From Arion vulgaris (Eukaryota; Mollusca; Gastropoda; Stylommatophora; Arionidae): a DNA stretch of 64,000 nt. Made by a program: the position numbers and the translations under genes. Below are positions 55,701-63,420 of this stretch, one piece after another. Each line of letters opens with the position of its first letter. Within the stretch, counting starts at the first letter, position 1. Where the stretch lies: the NCBI GenBank assembly GCA_020796225.1, contig CM036758.1, forward strand, positions 28,038,099-28,102,098, written 5' to 3'. The notes below the pieces were generated by a model. It made no database searches. It was not told where the DNA came from and was given only the letters and a program-made list of their open reading frames with translations.

Positions 55701-58700
55701 TTACGAAGCAGCAATTATCTGGCAGGGGACGAACACTGCTGGCCATCATTTGCAGACGACATCATGGTGTACAGACAGGGATGAAATTTCTAATAAACTC
55801 CAGGAAGAACTGAACCGCATAATGGCCTGGTGTGATGTTTCTGTTGCATCGATAAACCATACCAAAGCTGTGCTATCATGGTTCTCCTTAAATAATCACA
55901 TTGTGAAGTCTGACACACCACACGTTACGTTAGATGGACATACACTCACCCGAACAGCATCTATGAGTTATTTGGGTGTAAAATTTGATCGCAGTCTATG
56001 CTTTAGGGCCGTATCGGGACTGCCTAGAGTAGCTTGATAGAAAGTCGGCTGCTAGCTTGGACGCCTCTAGCTCGGAGTTGATTCTGTCGAAGAATTTGAT
56101 CGCAGTCCCTGCTTACTCAGGACGATAACGTGAGACTCTGAAGTTCGAGAAAATCTGCCTGGGTATGGCAGAATACATTAGTACATTGGCACATGGCTGC
56201 CAGTGTAAGTAATTTACAATGTGCCGCTGCCATTGTAAGAAATTGGAAAAACGATTTTCACGCAAAAATCAGTTTCAGAGATGAAACTTCGCTGAGTTAA
56301 AGCGGACGAAAGAAAAAAAAAAAAAAAAAAAAGGACCGTATACGCATTGCCAAGACTCAGCACTATCCGCACTGAGAATCATGGGCTGCTACATTTAGCA
56401 GCCTCTTGTGCTCTTGTACTAAGGTATTGTTCTGTCATGTATAGAATATGCATGTGCTCTCCTAACAATTAGTCCTACGCAAACAGTGAGACTGGAATGA
56501 ATTCAGAATGAGGCTATGCGCATCATTCTGGGATGCACCAAAGATACACCAGGAGTGTCAATGCGATTCCTTCTTTATCTCCCAACTATTGCTAACAGAA
56601 TTGAAACTTGGAGGGTTCGATCGTATCTAAGAATCAATGCAAACAAGGAACATCCTCTCCATGAAGAACTCATTAAGGAGAAAGGGTGTAGACTCAAGAG
56701 AGGCAGATCATGGCTGAGTCAGGTGGAAGATACACTTAGGAAAATATGTGATCCTTCCGGAATTGAAACAGGAGAGGAATGGATTGCTGTGCTGCCTCAA
56801 TTTCCGACTGCTTTCACCGTAATTACATCTATTAAGAAAACTGCGAACAAAATAATCTATCACTGCTAAACGTGGAGGTGGAGGCTCTCTTGAATGACAT
56901 CATCAATGATACAGATGTGGCTATTTACACTGATGGTTCAGTCATTCGCCAACAACCTGTGCGTGGGCTTTTTCAGCACGCTCAGGAGGAAAATAATAAG
57001 AGAGGCCAGTGGGGCCTACGCAACAACCACAAGTAGCTTGACAATGGAGGTTTGGGCGGTTACGGAGGCGGTGAACTGGTTGGCATCTCACAATTACTCT
57101 CGTGTTTTCATACTCAGTGACTCCATGAGCGTGATTCGTAAAGTCGAATCAGGTATGGTGAGATGCAATTGAGTGGAGGTACTGGTACAGACAATGATCA
57201 GAGAAATCACCTTTATTTTTGTCCCTGGGCACGCAGGAGTTAGGGGTAATGAACGAGCTGATAGATTGGCTGGCTTAGCTACAATATCAGAGGGAGCTGC
57301 AATGGATCGAAGTGACATTCTTCACGCATTGAGAGAGTCTTTCCGAACAGAGGAGTTTCAGGGTTGTGAATCCCACTCGCTGACCAGATTGAAAGAGATG
57401 GGTGTCAATATTGGTGCAGCCTGAAAAGAACGACATACTAAATATGCAAAGAGATTGATTAATCAACATTGAACTGGCGTGTTGGGTCGCTGGACGCTGC
57501 TGGATTTGCTGAGGCGGAGATCGGAGCACCTATGGACATGTCCGGAGGACTATGATGATAGTCCTCATATAACTGATAACTTGTATGATTTTGTCATGTC
57601 AGCCAGTATATGGCAAGATTAAACAAGAATGATGAAACAATAAACCTTTATCTAACTTCTGTTTTGACCTTGAAGCCCTCCAACATACATATGACCTACC
57701 ATCTATTTTCTGGGTCAGCCACCCTCATCAGGAGGTCAGCGGTACGGGTGTAAAATGAAAGACATCTTAGGAGCATGTCTTTGTCTAAGACTCCAGCATC
57801 AGCACACATCTTGCTCTTCTGAAGTCTCTGTTTCAATTTAAAAATAATTATTGTGATTTTTCCAATACAACATTTAGTTTTCTTACCTTCAATGAAATTT
57901 TTTAATGAATAAACAAACCAAATCAAGATTAAATAATATGTGCTCACTGAATGATGACTGTAATGAACCCTCTAACATCATAGGACATGTCTGCGGCCAT
58001 GGTAATGAGAAAGAGAGCAGACAGACACATCAAAGGTTTCTACAGTCAGGGTATTTTGAGTTGATTTAAAAAAAGGTATTTAAAAAAGCCAAGGATTGAC
58101 TTTACTACACAGACTTTCTTCCTGTGTTTTTCATCCCTCTCACAAAAATAGCATGTCACCTGCTGAGAGTATGATGTATGTGTTCTGCAGATTATGGGCT
58201 AGGTCCACAAGTCTGTCTTACTTATTTTAAACTTCATGTACATATGACTTATCAGTCTGTTGTGTCTTGTTCTGCAATTTATGGGCTAGGTCCACAAGTC
58301 TTACTTATTTTAAACTTCATGTACATATAACTTATCAGTCTGTTGTGTCTTGTTCTGCAGTTTATGGGCTAAGTCCACAAGTTTGTCTTTTACTTATTTA
58401 TAACTTCAGTCTGTTTTTTTTCAATGAAATTTTGCTTTTTAAAACTTGCAGTAAGGATGGAGTGTGAGTGCATTTGTAAGGGTATTTTTGTAGTTCCTAA
58501 TGGTATGTAACACTGGACTTTGTATCAAAGAATCACTCAGCTGTTGCATGTTCTTCACTCTGCAATTTACTATCATTTTTGTTTCCTCAATATTAGATGA
58601 TTTGAAAGATTTATGGAATGGGGGCTACCCTATATCAGATATTGTCTTTCTAAAATCGGTGCTACCATATACCTGATATTGAGATTTCCAACGCTTCAGT

Positions 58701-61700
58701 TGCTCCCTGCTTCTTCCAGCAGTCGGCAGATTCTTCCATTGAGATTCAGCTGCCTCCATGTCAGAAATAAGTCGATGAAGGTCACGGATGGCTCGGAGAC
58801 GTCGCTGATACTTTCTGGTAACAGGGAGGATGGACAGATGGTGACAGTGAAGAGTTAAGAAAAAACACTCTGTGGAGAACTTGACCTCTGGCTTTGGTTT
58901 TTTACCTGCAAAAATTAAATGATTGCAACAAAAATAACATCCAGACCATGTTAACAGAATAACTATATTATCATGAATAATGCTGGTTACAAAATGGTGG
59001 ATAATACAGATGGCAGTTGTTCTTGACAAAATTTGGTTCTGCTTTTTTAGGCAAGTATTAAAGAGTCCCTGATACCTCTAAGATACTTATTAAGTTTCTC
59101 CCTTCTTTATATGTTGTATCCAGGAAGAAATAATTCTATCATAAATGATTTTGATTACTGGTTCCAGTCTTTAACTGCTTACATCTTTCATGTGGTTTTG
59201 GAATACTTGTTGACAGTTTATTTCTGTAAGTTAGTTTTGTTTAATTCTATCAGTTTTGTTTATTTCTATCAGTTAGTTTTGTTTATTTCTATTAGTTAGT
59301 TTTGTTTATTTCTATCAGTTAGTTTTGTTTATTTCTATTAGTTAGTTTTGTTTATTTCTATCAGTTAGTTTTGCTATTTTAAACTGCACTGCAGTGCTTC
59401 GTGTTTGTTATAAATAAACATTACCTCTGTTTTCTTTATATCCATACTCAATCCTTTCCGTTTGCTTTTTCTCATGTTGTTTACCATGTTGTGTTCTTTT
59501 GTCACTATGAGAATTGTATCATCAACATATCCTTCTTTTTCTAACCAGGGCTGCGAGTTTTCACTCTTGGGCAATCAACATATTATAAGTTATTCATATT
59601 TTATCCACCATTGTTCCTATCTTTTATATGTTGCTTGCAGGCTGTATTTTTACTGTATATGTTGAACTGGTTTGGTGAAAGTGTGCTTCTCTGTATCAGA
59701 AAGAGGGCTGAACTGGGATGTCGTGACAAGATAGTTAGATACTGGACTACTTAACATCATCGCATGGACAGAAATAAAAAATAAAAGACTTAAAGCAGTA
59801 GGCATTCATTGACTGTTTATGCCAACTGACATTTTCTAGAACAATCTTATTATATGAAATGACAGTAACTTATCTAGAACCATATCACATCATATATAAT
59901 CTGGACATTATCTAGATCCATATCTCTCTCTCTCTAAGCTGTGACACCCTTGGTGATTAGAGCTGCAACAAATGCACACCATTCTTCTCTGTTCGTGGAT
60001 GTCCTCTGTTCTAGCTGTGATTTATTTCTTTCAGTTCTTGTTCTTCTGTTCTCCTCCAGGTTGTTTTGGGTCTTTAGCATTTTCGTTTACCCTCTGGTGT
60101 CCATCTCAATGCAGTTTTTGTAATAGTTAATAGTCTCCATGCATGTCATATGTTTGATTCATCTCCAGCATCTTGTTCAGATAATGGTGCTCAGATTCTC
60201 CTGCTGACGTTGTGTAAGCAGTTCTTGGTTAGAGGTAGTATTTGACAAGAACATGCAATGGCAAAAAAAATAACAAAATACTGTAGTTTTACAATACACA
60301 AAAACAATAACCAGCAACATTTTGACAAAAGGCTTTATCAAGGATACAATCGAAGTGAAGAAATTCACTTCTTACACGGCCGACTACATATAGAATCAGA
60401 CAATAAATTCCTAATGGCCCTAAAATGAACAGAACATGCATAAGATCTTTCACAGACAAGTTGTATGGAAGTTGGAGAGTTTGGATATATTTTGTTATTA
60501 TGTTATAAGAACAATATCATAACATATATTTAGGACATTTTCTAGAATAATCTCACAACATATAATTATAATACATAATCTAGAACAATCTCTGCTGGCA
60601 CTTACTAATTTGTTGTTCCCACTCTTCTACTTCAATCTCACAACATATAATTATAATACATAATCTAGAACAATCTCTGCTGGCACTTACTAATTTGTTG
60701 TTCCCACTCTTCTACTTCAATCTCACAACATATAATTATAATACATAATCTAGAACAATCTCTGCTGGCACTTACTAATTTGTTGTTCCACTTTACTCAA
60801 TCTCACAACATATAATTATAATAATCTAGAACAATCTCTGTGGCACTTACTAATTTTTTGTTCCCACTTTCACTTCTTTTCTGTAAACGATTCTAGCCTT
60901 ACCAGCAAGGATAACTCTGTTTGTATGATGGAATGGATAATAAATATCAATCTGGAATGAAACAAAAATATATATTTGTGTTACCACAAAAATAATATCA
61001 TATCTCTACATATAAATATATCTATAGCATTGAAAGATGGACTGCACATAAGCTACAATATGACAAATATAATGAAGACACATATCTCTCTCGCGATCAC
61101 CGCTTAGCCTAATGAACCAGATTTCCACATAAATTCTGCTGTTGTTTTTAGGGCCACCGTCCCTCCGCACTCCATATATGTGCATGGGTATCCCTATGTT
61201 AAGACAGGTGTGTGTGGAGGGGGGAGTGCCACACATCCCCCCTGGAAATTGAGTTTTGATAAAGGAACATAGTCTTTGCAATTTCTGCAAGGTAAACTAC
61301 CAATTGGAATTTTTTGTCTTCTCATTTTGCCCCTCCCAGGAAAAATCTATGTTGAAGCCCATGTATCTATGTAATGTCTTTGTTTGAAACTGTATATCTG
61401 TGTAATGTCTTTGTTTGAAACTGTACATCTGTGTAATGTCTTTGTTTGAAACTGTATATTTTGTGTAATGTCTTTGTTTGAAACTGTATATCTGTGTAAT
61501 GTCTTTGTTTGAAACTGTACATCTGTGTAATGTCTTTGTTTGAAACTGTATATTTTGTGTAATGTCTTTGTTTGAAACTGTATATCTGTGTAATGTCTTT
61601 GTTTGAAATTGTATATCTGTGTAATGTCTTTGTTTGAAATTGTATATCTGTGTAATGTCTTTGTTTGAAATTGTATATCTGTGTAATGTCTTTGTTTGAA

Positions 61701-62745
61701 ATTGTATATCTGTGTAATGTCTTTGTTTGAAACTGTATATTTTGTGTAATGTCTTTGTTTGAAATTGTATATCTGTGTAATGTCTTTGTTTGAAATTGTA
61801 CATCTGTGTAATGTCTTTGTTTGAAAGTGTATATCTGTGTAATGTCTTTGTTTGAAATTGTATATCTGTGTAATGTCTTTGTTTGAAATTGTATATCTGT
61901 GTAATGTCTTTGTTTGAAGGTATATCTTGTAATGTCTTTGTTTGAAATTGTATATCTGTGTAATGTCTTTGTTTGAAATTGTATATCTGTGTAATGTCTT
62001 TGTTTGAAATTGTATATCTGTGTAATGTCTTTGTTTGAAACTGTATATTTTGTGTAATGTCTTTGTTTGAAACTGTATATTTTGTGTAATGTCTTTGTTT
62101 GAAACTGTATATTTTGTGTAATGTCTTTGTTTGAAATTGTATATTTTGTGTAATGTCTTTGTTTGAAACTGTATATTTTGTGTAATGTCTTTGTTTAAAA
62201 CTGTATATTTTGTGTAATGTCTTTGTTTGAAACTGTATATTTTGTGTAATGTCTTTGTTTAAAACTGTATATTCTGTGTAATGTCTTTGTTTAAAACTGT
62301 ATATTTTGTGTAATGTCTTTGTTTGAAACTGTATATTTTGTGTAATGTCTTTGTTTAAAACTATATATCTGTGCAATAACTGTTTGAAACTGTATATTTT
62401 GTGTAATGACTTCACCATCAGTGTAACAATCTATGGATCAAATCAAATGTCCCCTCCCCAATGACAATTTATCAGCAATAGATTTCCTAAATGTTCTAGA
62501 TGCTGTCAAAGGGCGAACATACAGACAAACTGTATCTACACAACTATTTTACCATTAGAATGAATGTTTCAATGATTGTTCACTATCAAAGTCACAGCTA
62601 CAAAATATATCAACAATTACTTGACTCAACAATACAATTAATAATCTGAACTAACCTTATCAAGATCAACTTTCTCTGAAAGTTTCTGTAGGACGGACAT
62701 TAGATTTAACATAAAACCATCACCGCTCAAAAATCGTTCATCAAA
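37682..62745 (-). CDS. UBE4B: Ubiquitin conjugation factor E4 B, C-terminal part (13 exons)
   Basis: A U-box E3/E4 ligase (Ufd2 family) that extends ubiquitin chains on substrates with E2 enzymes and works with VCP/p97 in animals and yeast. Exons in transcription order: 62656-62745, 60851-60951, 58673-58905, 57700-57827, 52807-52905, 50125-50360, 49751-49877, 47039-47183, 44861-44995, 43670-43861, 42198-42372, 39418-39564, 37682-37740. All junctions are GT-AG and keep phase except that 60851-60951 lacks two bases. The product is about 622 codons here against about 1,170-1,300 for whole animal proteins, so the N-terminal half lies right of the window. The Ufd2 core helical repeat ([20 protein letters not shown] through [14 protein letters not shown]) and the C-terminal U-box are both present. 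Introns of up to 4.8 kb hold LINEs and minisatellites. Apart from exon 60851 no defect is seen, and strong conservation argues for a working gene. Confidence 0.96.
38401..39184 (+). mobile_element. 5'-truncated I-like LINE with target-site duplication
   Basis: AAATATTCTG at 38391-38400 and 39185-39194 flank the copy. It holds RNase H text [14 protein letters not shown] near 38570 and [15 protein letters not shown] near 38690, then [18 protein letters not shown] and [19 protein letters not shown]. Small indels break the frame. Inserted in the last UBE4B intron. Confidence 0.9.
39418..39564 (-). CDS. UBE4B: UBE4B U-box exon
   Basis: Acceptor ATTTCTCAG, donor GTAAGTG. Encodes [37 protein letters not shown] and [12 protein letters not shown], the E2-binding U-box fold. 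The Pro-Leu-Met and HLLNS..TDPFNR texts are invariant in Ufd2 proteins. Confidence 0.97.
39740..40175 (+). pseudogene. RTE-like C-terminal fragment
   Basis: Text near 39910 reads [12 protein letters not shown] (a frame-damaged RWIGHVIR motif), then [20 protein letters not shown] and RRKVKNKEE near 40025-40110. An (AT)n run at 39700 precedes it. Lies in the intron beyond the U-box exon. Confidence 0.8.
40307..40610 (+). mobile_element. Penelope-like terminal repeat copy
   Basis: Matches the reverse complement of 20885-21235, including TTTGTATTTGGTCGTCCATT and TTGATAAAGGCCTTGTTGGT (near 40517) and the end TTTGTAAAACTACAGTACTT. It is a solo copy inside a UBE4B intron. Confidence 0.78.
40896..41543 (+). 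mobile_element. 5'-truncated I-like LINE with 12-bp target-site duplication
   Basis: ACAGAATGATCA at 40884-40895 and 41544-41555. It encodes [20 protein letters not shown] near 41050, then [18 protein letters not shown] near 41340, and ends GCAGAAGAAG. It is a different RNase H lineage from the copies at 29632 and 54466, but the 3' tail is the same. Confidence 0.93.
42198..42372 (-). CDS. UBE4B: UBE4B exon before the U-box
   Basis: Acceptor TTATTTGCAG, donor GTAGGTC. Encodes [20 protein letters not shown] and [14 protein letters not shown], the linker and last core helices before the U-box. Confidence 0.96.
42582..42841. repeat. 52-bp tandem repeat, five copies
   Basis: The unit begins GAGGAAGATCACAGTGTGTG and ends ACAAATCATAGATA. 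Copies are nearly identical, so expansion was recent. It is intronic in UBE4B. Confidence 0.96.
43485..43525. repeat. (CTAA/CCAA)n microsatellite
   Basis: Tetranucleotide run of CCAACCAACCAACCAACTAA type in a UBE4B intron. Confidence 0.85.
43670..43861 (-). CDS. UBE4B: UBE4B core exon ([11 protein letters not shown])
   Basis: Acceptor TGTATCCAG, donor GTCTGT. Encodes [20 protein letters not shown] and [20 protein letters not shown], the most conserved Ufd2-core block. Exactly 64 codons with phase 0 at both ends. Confidence 0.97.
44133..44318. repeat. 60-bp tandem repeat, three copies
   Basis: The unit starts AAAAAACATGACAAATTCAA and ends AAAACTGATAT. The three copies are essentially identical. 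Intronic. Confidence 0.96.
44463..44719 (-). mobile_element. SINE, second GAAG-tailed subfamily
   Basis: The low end is the tail CTTCTTCTG. The high end carries the reverse of GTCGCAAGAGACGACTGAGG. It is homologous to 63173-63420. Imperfect flanks GAAATATGTTTC and GAAATACATTTC suggest an old target-site duplication. Confidence 0.8.
44861..44995 (-). CDS. UBE4B: UBE4B exon ([12 protein letters not shown])
   Basis: Acceptor CAATTCAG, donor GTTTGT after CCT. Encodes [20 protein letters not shown] and [20 protein letters not shown]. Exactly 45 codons, phase 0 at both ends. The alternative donor GTGCCT six bases earlier is possible but would lose the conserved Pro before Glu. Confidence 0.95.
45875..46225. 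mobile_element. Penelope-type head-to-head inverted repeat with target-site duplication
   Basis: The 14-bp direct repeat TAACAGTGATTGAA lies at 45861-45874 and 46226-46239. Inside, arms of about 150 bp (45909-46058 and 46072-46225) are inverted around a 13-base spacer. The left arm runs about 34 bases further. Arm sequence is that of 20885-21235 and 40307-40610. The right arm keeps TTGATAAAGGCCTTGTTGGT plus CGAAACG at 46134-46160. There is no coding sequence. Confidence 0.88.
47039..47183 (-). CDS. UBE4B: UBE4B exon ([11 protein letters not shown])
   Basis: Acceptor TATATATCCAG, donor GTATGT. Encodes [20 protein letters not shown] and [17 protein letters not shown], almost identical to the animal consensus. 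Confidence 0.96.
47200..48250. other. Intron sequence without recognised elements
   Basis: The part at about 47290-47640 is visibly less AT-rich than its flanks. It keeps an open plus-strand frame of about 64 codons with no family match. No repeat was found. Confidence 0.35.
48254..49371. repeat. 62-66-bp minisatellite, about 17 copies
   Basis: The unit is GAAAGGTAAACACTGTATGT, then CCACACTACAGATATCCTCA, then AAAAGAGTcAGAGATACAAT and GATGA. Copies alternate between TCTACACT and TCCACACT and between GATACAATG and GATACACAATG, which shows the order of duplication. The first two units carry extra short ATATCTCC repeats. Intronic in UBE4B. Confidence 0.97.
49751..49877 (-). CDS. UBE4B: UBE4B exon ([13 protein letters not shown])
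   Basis: Acceptor GGTTTACAG, donor GTAAGTG. Encodes [20 protein letters not shown] and [18 protein letters not shown], a hallmark Ufd2-core block. Confidence 0.97.
50125..50360 (-). CDS. UBE4B: UBE4B exon ([19 protein letters not shown])
   Basis: Acceptor TTGATATCAG, donor GTAATA. Encodes [40 protein letters not shown] and [13 protein letters not shown]. Continues in phase into exon 49751-49877 to give FYTDVE. Confidence 0.97.
50612..51129 (-). mobile_element. Short mosaic element: SINE/LINE head joined to LINE 3' end
   Basis: Read on the minus strand it starts with the shared head (ACGGGGCCCAAATTTGGGG at about 51120, CGTAAGAGGCGATTAAGG near 51060), passes GCTAGGGAATGCTAACCCGA, and jumps to LINE C-terminal text (TEDAPGCQ-like, then [18 protein letters not shown]). 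It ends AATGCAGAAGAAG. It is a shorter deletion form of the 29632-31688 structure, in a UBE4B intron. Confidence 0.85.
51140..51700. other. Intron sequence, nothing recognised
   Basis: The part at 51140-51320 has weak LINE-like plus-strand text ([20 protein letters not shown]), not diagnostic. The rest is AT-rich. Confidence 0.35.
51705..52780. repeat. 30-31-bp minisatellite, over 30 copies
   Basis: The unit is CAGTTATTAGTGATCCTGAC then ATAGTATATTGA. A variant has ATAGCACATTGA, and further variants with GGTGGTCC and ACAATTGT cluster toward the right. It ends about 30 bases from the donor of UBE4B exon 52807-52905. Confidence 0.97.
52807..52905 (-). CDS. UBE4B: UBE4B exon ([19 protein letters not shown])
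   Basis: Acceptor TTGTTTCAG, donor GTAAGTG. Encodes [20 protein letters not shown] and [12 protein letters not shown]. The LPEFY.ED.A.F.LF block is typical of Ufd2 cores. Confidence 0.96.
53615..53815 (-). pseudogene. LINE tail debris
   Basis: The part at 53615-53690 resembles the RTE-like end at 25560-25755. The part at 53745-53815 resembles the LINE 3' end at 26740-26800 (TAGACTGATGTACC). Both are short and 5'-truncated. Confidence 0.55.
53830..54450 (-). pseudogene. RTE-like reverse-transcriptase fragment
   Basis: The minus-strand frame 54139-53846 reads [20 protein letters not shown] then [18 protein letters not shown], the thumb region of RTE-like elements. Upstream text [20 protein letters not shown] is in another frame. 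The LINE at 54466 is inserted beside it. Confidence 0.82.
54470..57530 (+). pseudogene. LINE reverse transcriptase and RNase H, frameshifted and interrupted
   Basis: In order: [20 protein letters not shown] near 54560, [20 protein letters not shown] near 55078, [20 protein letters not shown] near 55220, [20 protein letters not shown] near 55470, [19 protein letters not shown] near 55640, a damaged FADD box near 55755, FDRSLCFR near 55985. After the insertion: [20 protein letters not shown] near 56510, RNase [11 protein letters not shown] near 56918, [20 protein letters not shown] near 57045, [20 protein letters not shown] near 57222. It is the same family as 29755-31354. Stops and frameshifts are many. 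Confidence 0.92.
56015..56332 (+). mobile_element. Poly(A)-tailed insertion in the LINE (unidentified SINE or retrocopy)
   Basis: About 318 bp with a 20-base A run at its 3' end, flanked by GGGCCGTAT (56006-56014) and GGACCGTAT (56333-56341), a 9-bp target-site duplication with one mismatch. It splits the LINE RT frame at LCFR. It is less AT-rich than its surroundings, with no open frame and no convincing Pol III boxes. Its source RNA was not recognised. Confidence 0.75.
57700..57827 (-). CDS. UBE4B: UBE4B exon ([21 protein letters not shown])
   Basis: Acceptor TTGAAACAG, donor GTAGGTC. Encodes [20 protein letters not shown] and [20 protein letters not shown]. This acceptor gives a length match to the conserved KTQLKKL..C.ACAD region. 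A second AG nine bases downstream would shorten the linker. Confidence 0.94.
58186..58415. repeat. About 85-bp tandem repeat, 2.7 copies
   Basis: A unit around TTATGGGCTAGGTCCACAAG through CTTATCAGTCTGTTGTGTCT is repeated with small deletions. Intronic. Confidence 0.9.
58673..58905 (-). CDS. UBE4B: UBE4B exon ([19 protein letters not shown])
   Basis: Acceptor TTTTTGCAG, donor GTATATGG. Encodes [40 protein letters not shown] and [12 protein letters not shown]. The [15 protein letters not shown] block is nearly invariant in animal UBE4B. Confidence 0.97.
59225..59375. repeat. 23-bp tandem repeat, six copies
   Basis: The unit is GTTAGTTTTGTTTATTTCTA plus TCA/TTA. Intronic. Confidence 0.92.
59376..60230. 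other. Intron sequence with weak LINE traces
   Basis: The minus-strand frame 59574-59374 reads [20 protein letters not shown] then KKTEVMF, the YVDD-box region of an RTE-like reverse transcriptase. About 200 bp are recognisable. The rest is unassigned. Confidence 0.6.
60235..60365 (-). mobile_element. Penelope-like terminal repeat fragment
   Basis: Contains the reverse of TTGATAAAGCCTTTTGTCAA and a TACTGTAGTTTTACAATACA segment, a diverged match to 20885-21235. Confidence 0.6.
60550..60876 (-). repeat. 85-bp tandem repeat carrying a UBE4B exon end and splice donor
   Basis: Four units begin at 60550, 60635, 60720 and 60800. On the minus strand each full unit reads GAAGTAGAAGAGTGGGAACA then ACAAATTA and GTAAGTGCC, that is, codons for EVEEWEQQI(S) followed by a splice donor. 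Units 1 and 2 are identical at 85 bp. Units 3 and 4 have deletions, and unit 4 is joined to the body of exon 60851-60951. Confidence 0.93.
60851..60951 (-). CDS. UBE4B: UBE4B exon with two missing bases
   Basis: Acceptor TTCATTCCAG, donor GTAAGTGCC. Encodes [20 protein letters not shown] then a damaged end ([13 protein letters not shown], then TAG). Compared with the consensus repeat units the last 35 bases lack one A and one G. Restoring the count from 101 to 103 is what both neighbouring exon phases require. The reading as given is therefore frameshifted. Confidence 0.88.
61080..61180 (-). mobile_element. Short LINE 3'-end fragment
   Basis: Matches the 3' end of the LINE at 26735-27420 (CGCGATCACCGCTTAG and ATTTCCACATAAATTCTGCT phrases). 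Minus orientation, strongly 5'-truncated. Confidence 0.7.
61355..62412. repeat. 28-31-bp minisatellite, about 36 copies
   Basis: The unit is TGTGTAATGTCTTTGTTTGA plus AACTGTATATCT, with variants AATTGTATATCT, AACTGTATATTT and AAACTGTACATC arranged in blocks. A long minus-strand open frame across it is a by-product of a stop-free unit. Intronic between UBE4B exons 60851 and 62656. Confidence 0.97.
62656..62745 (-). CDS. UBE4B: UBE4B first exon in window ([16 protein letters not shown])
   Basis: Acceptor TTTCTCTCACAG, donor GTTAGT. Encodes [20 protein letters not shown] and [10 protein letters not shown], exactly 30 codons in phase 0. The upstream exons are not found in the remaining 1.2 kb. 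Confidence 0.96.
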
Positions 62746-63160
62746 CTGTGAGAGAAACCAAATATTATTATTAAATATAAATGGTTGGAGAATGATAGAT
62801 GCATCCCTATGATCCAATGGGAACATGAAGGACTATATCAAGTCAAATATGATACACATACAGATGTGTGAGTTAGTGAGTGTATGAGATGGAGATAAAG
62901 TCCTGGAACGCATAGTAGTTTGTTTTTTATAATCGAACAAAAGAAAGTTGTAGGTTCACTTCACAGAGTCAACGCTCCACAAGTGAGTAAAGGAACTGAC
63001 CTTTTACCATCCAAATACTTGGGCTTATAAATGTGAAGTGACAGATTTTTTACATCTACAGTATGCAAAGTTAGTGGGATATTCTCTCTCTCTTGTTGGC
63101 ATACACACAGTTTTTAAACAATAGAAATTTGAAAATATGAATATTTAGATAAATCTGTAC
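62746..63160. other. UBE4B intron, nothing recognised
   Basis: AT-rich sequence without exon, repeat or RNA gene. Confidence 0.45.
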
Positions 63161-63172
63161 ACAAGACTATAT

Positions 63173-63420
63173 CTTCTTCTTCTTCAAATGCTTCATATCG
63201 ACCACTTTGTGTGATTTGTATGTGATCTGAACCTACCAGCGATTGTACGCTGTGCCAGTTAGGCACCTACAAGTAGGCCAGCACATTTGATTTCTGCATT
63301 GCTTTTTATTTATTTAGGTAGCATCCCTAGTGCCTACATCAGTCGCCTCTTACGACATACATTGTAGGTTGCAGTGGTACTATTCTTTGCTTCCTTTATG
63401 GACTCCGCACCATATAGGCG
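63173..63420 (-). mobile_element. SINE, second GAAG-tailed subfamily, with target-site duplication
   Basis: ACAAGACTATAT at 63161-63172 and 63421-63432. The tail CTTCTTCTTC is at the low end. The head contains the reverse of GTCGTAAGAGGCGACTGATG and AATAGTACCACTGCAACC. It shares the GTCGTAAGAGGCGACT core with the other SINE family, but the body differs. Confidence 0.9.

Larger units (their letters stand above)
54466..57579 (+). mobile_element. I-like LINE, 5'-truncated, 15-bp target-site duplication
   Basis: CTTGTATGATTTTGT at 54451-54465 and 57580-57594 bound a 3.1-kb copy. It holds the pre-RT region, RT, RNase H and C-terminus in order and lacks the endonuclease and ORF1. The 3' end has GGAGGACTATGATGATAGTC and closes on GATAA, not on poly(A). 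A separate poly(A)-tailed insertion (56015-56332) interrupts it. Host intron of UBE4B. Confidence 0.93.

Noticed and set aside
61297..62418. A 373-codon open frame on the minus strand
   Set aside because: It is entirely a minisatellite translation. The unit happens to lack stops, and the period shifts the reading between three repeating peptides. No start context or domain.
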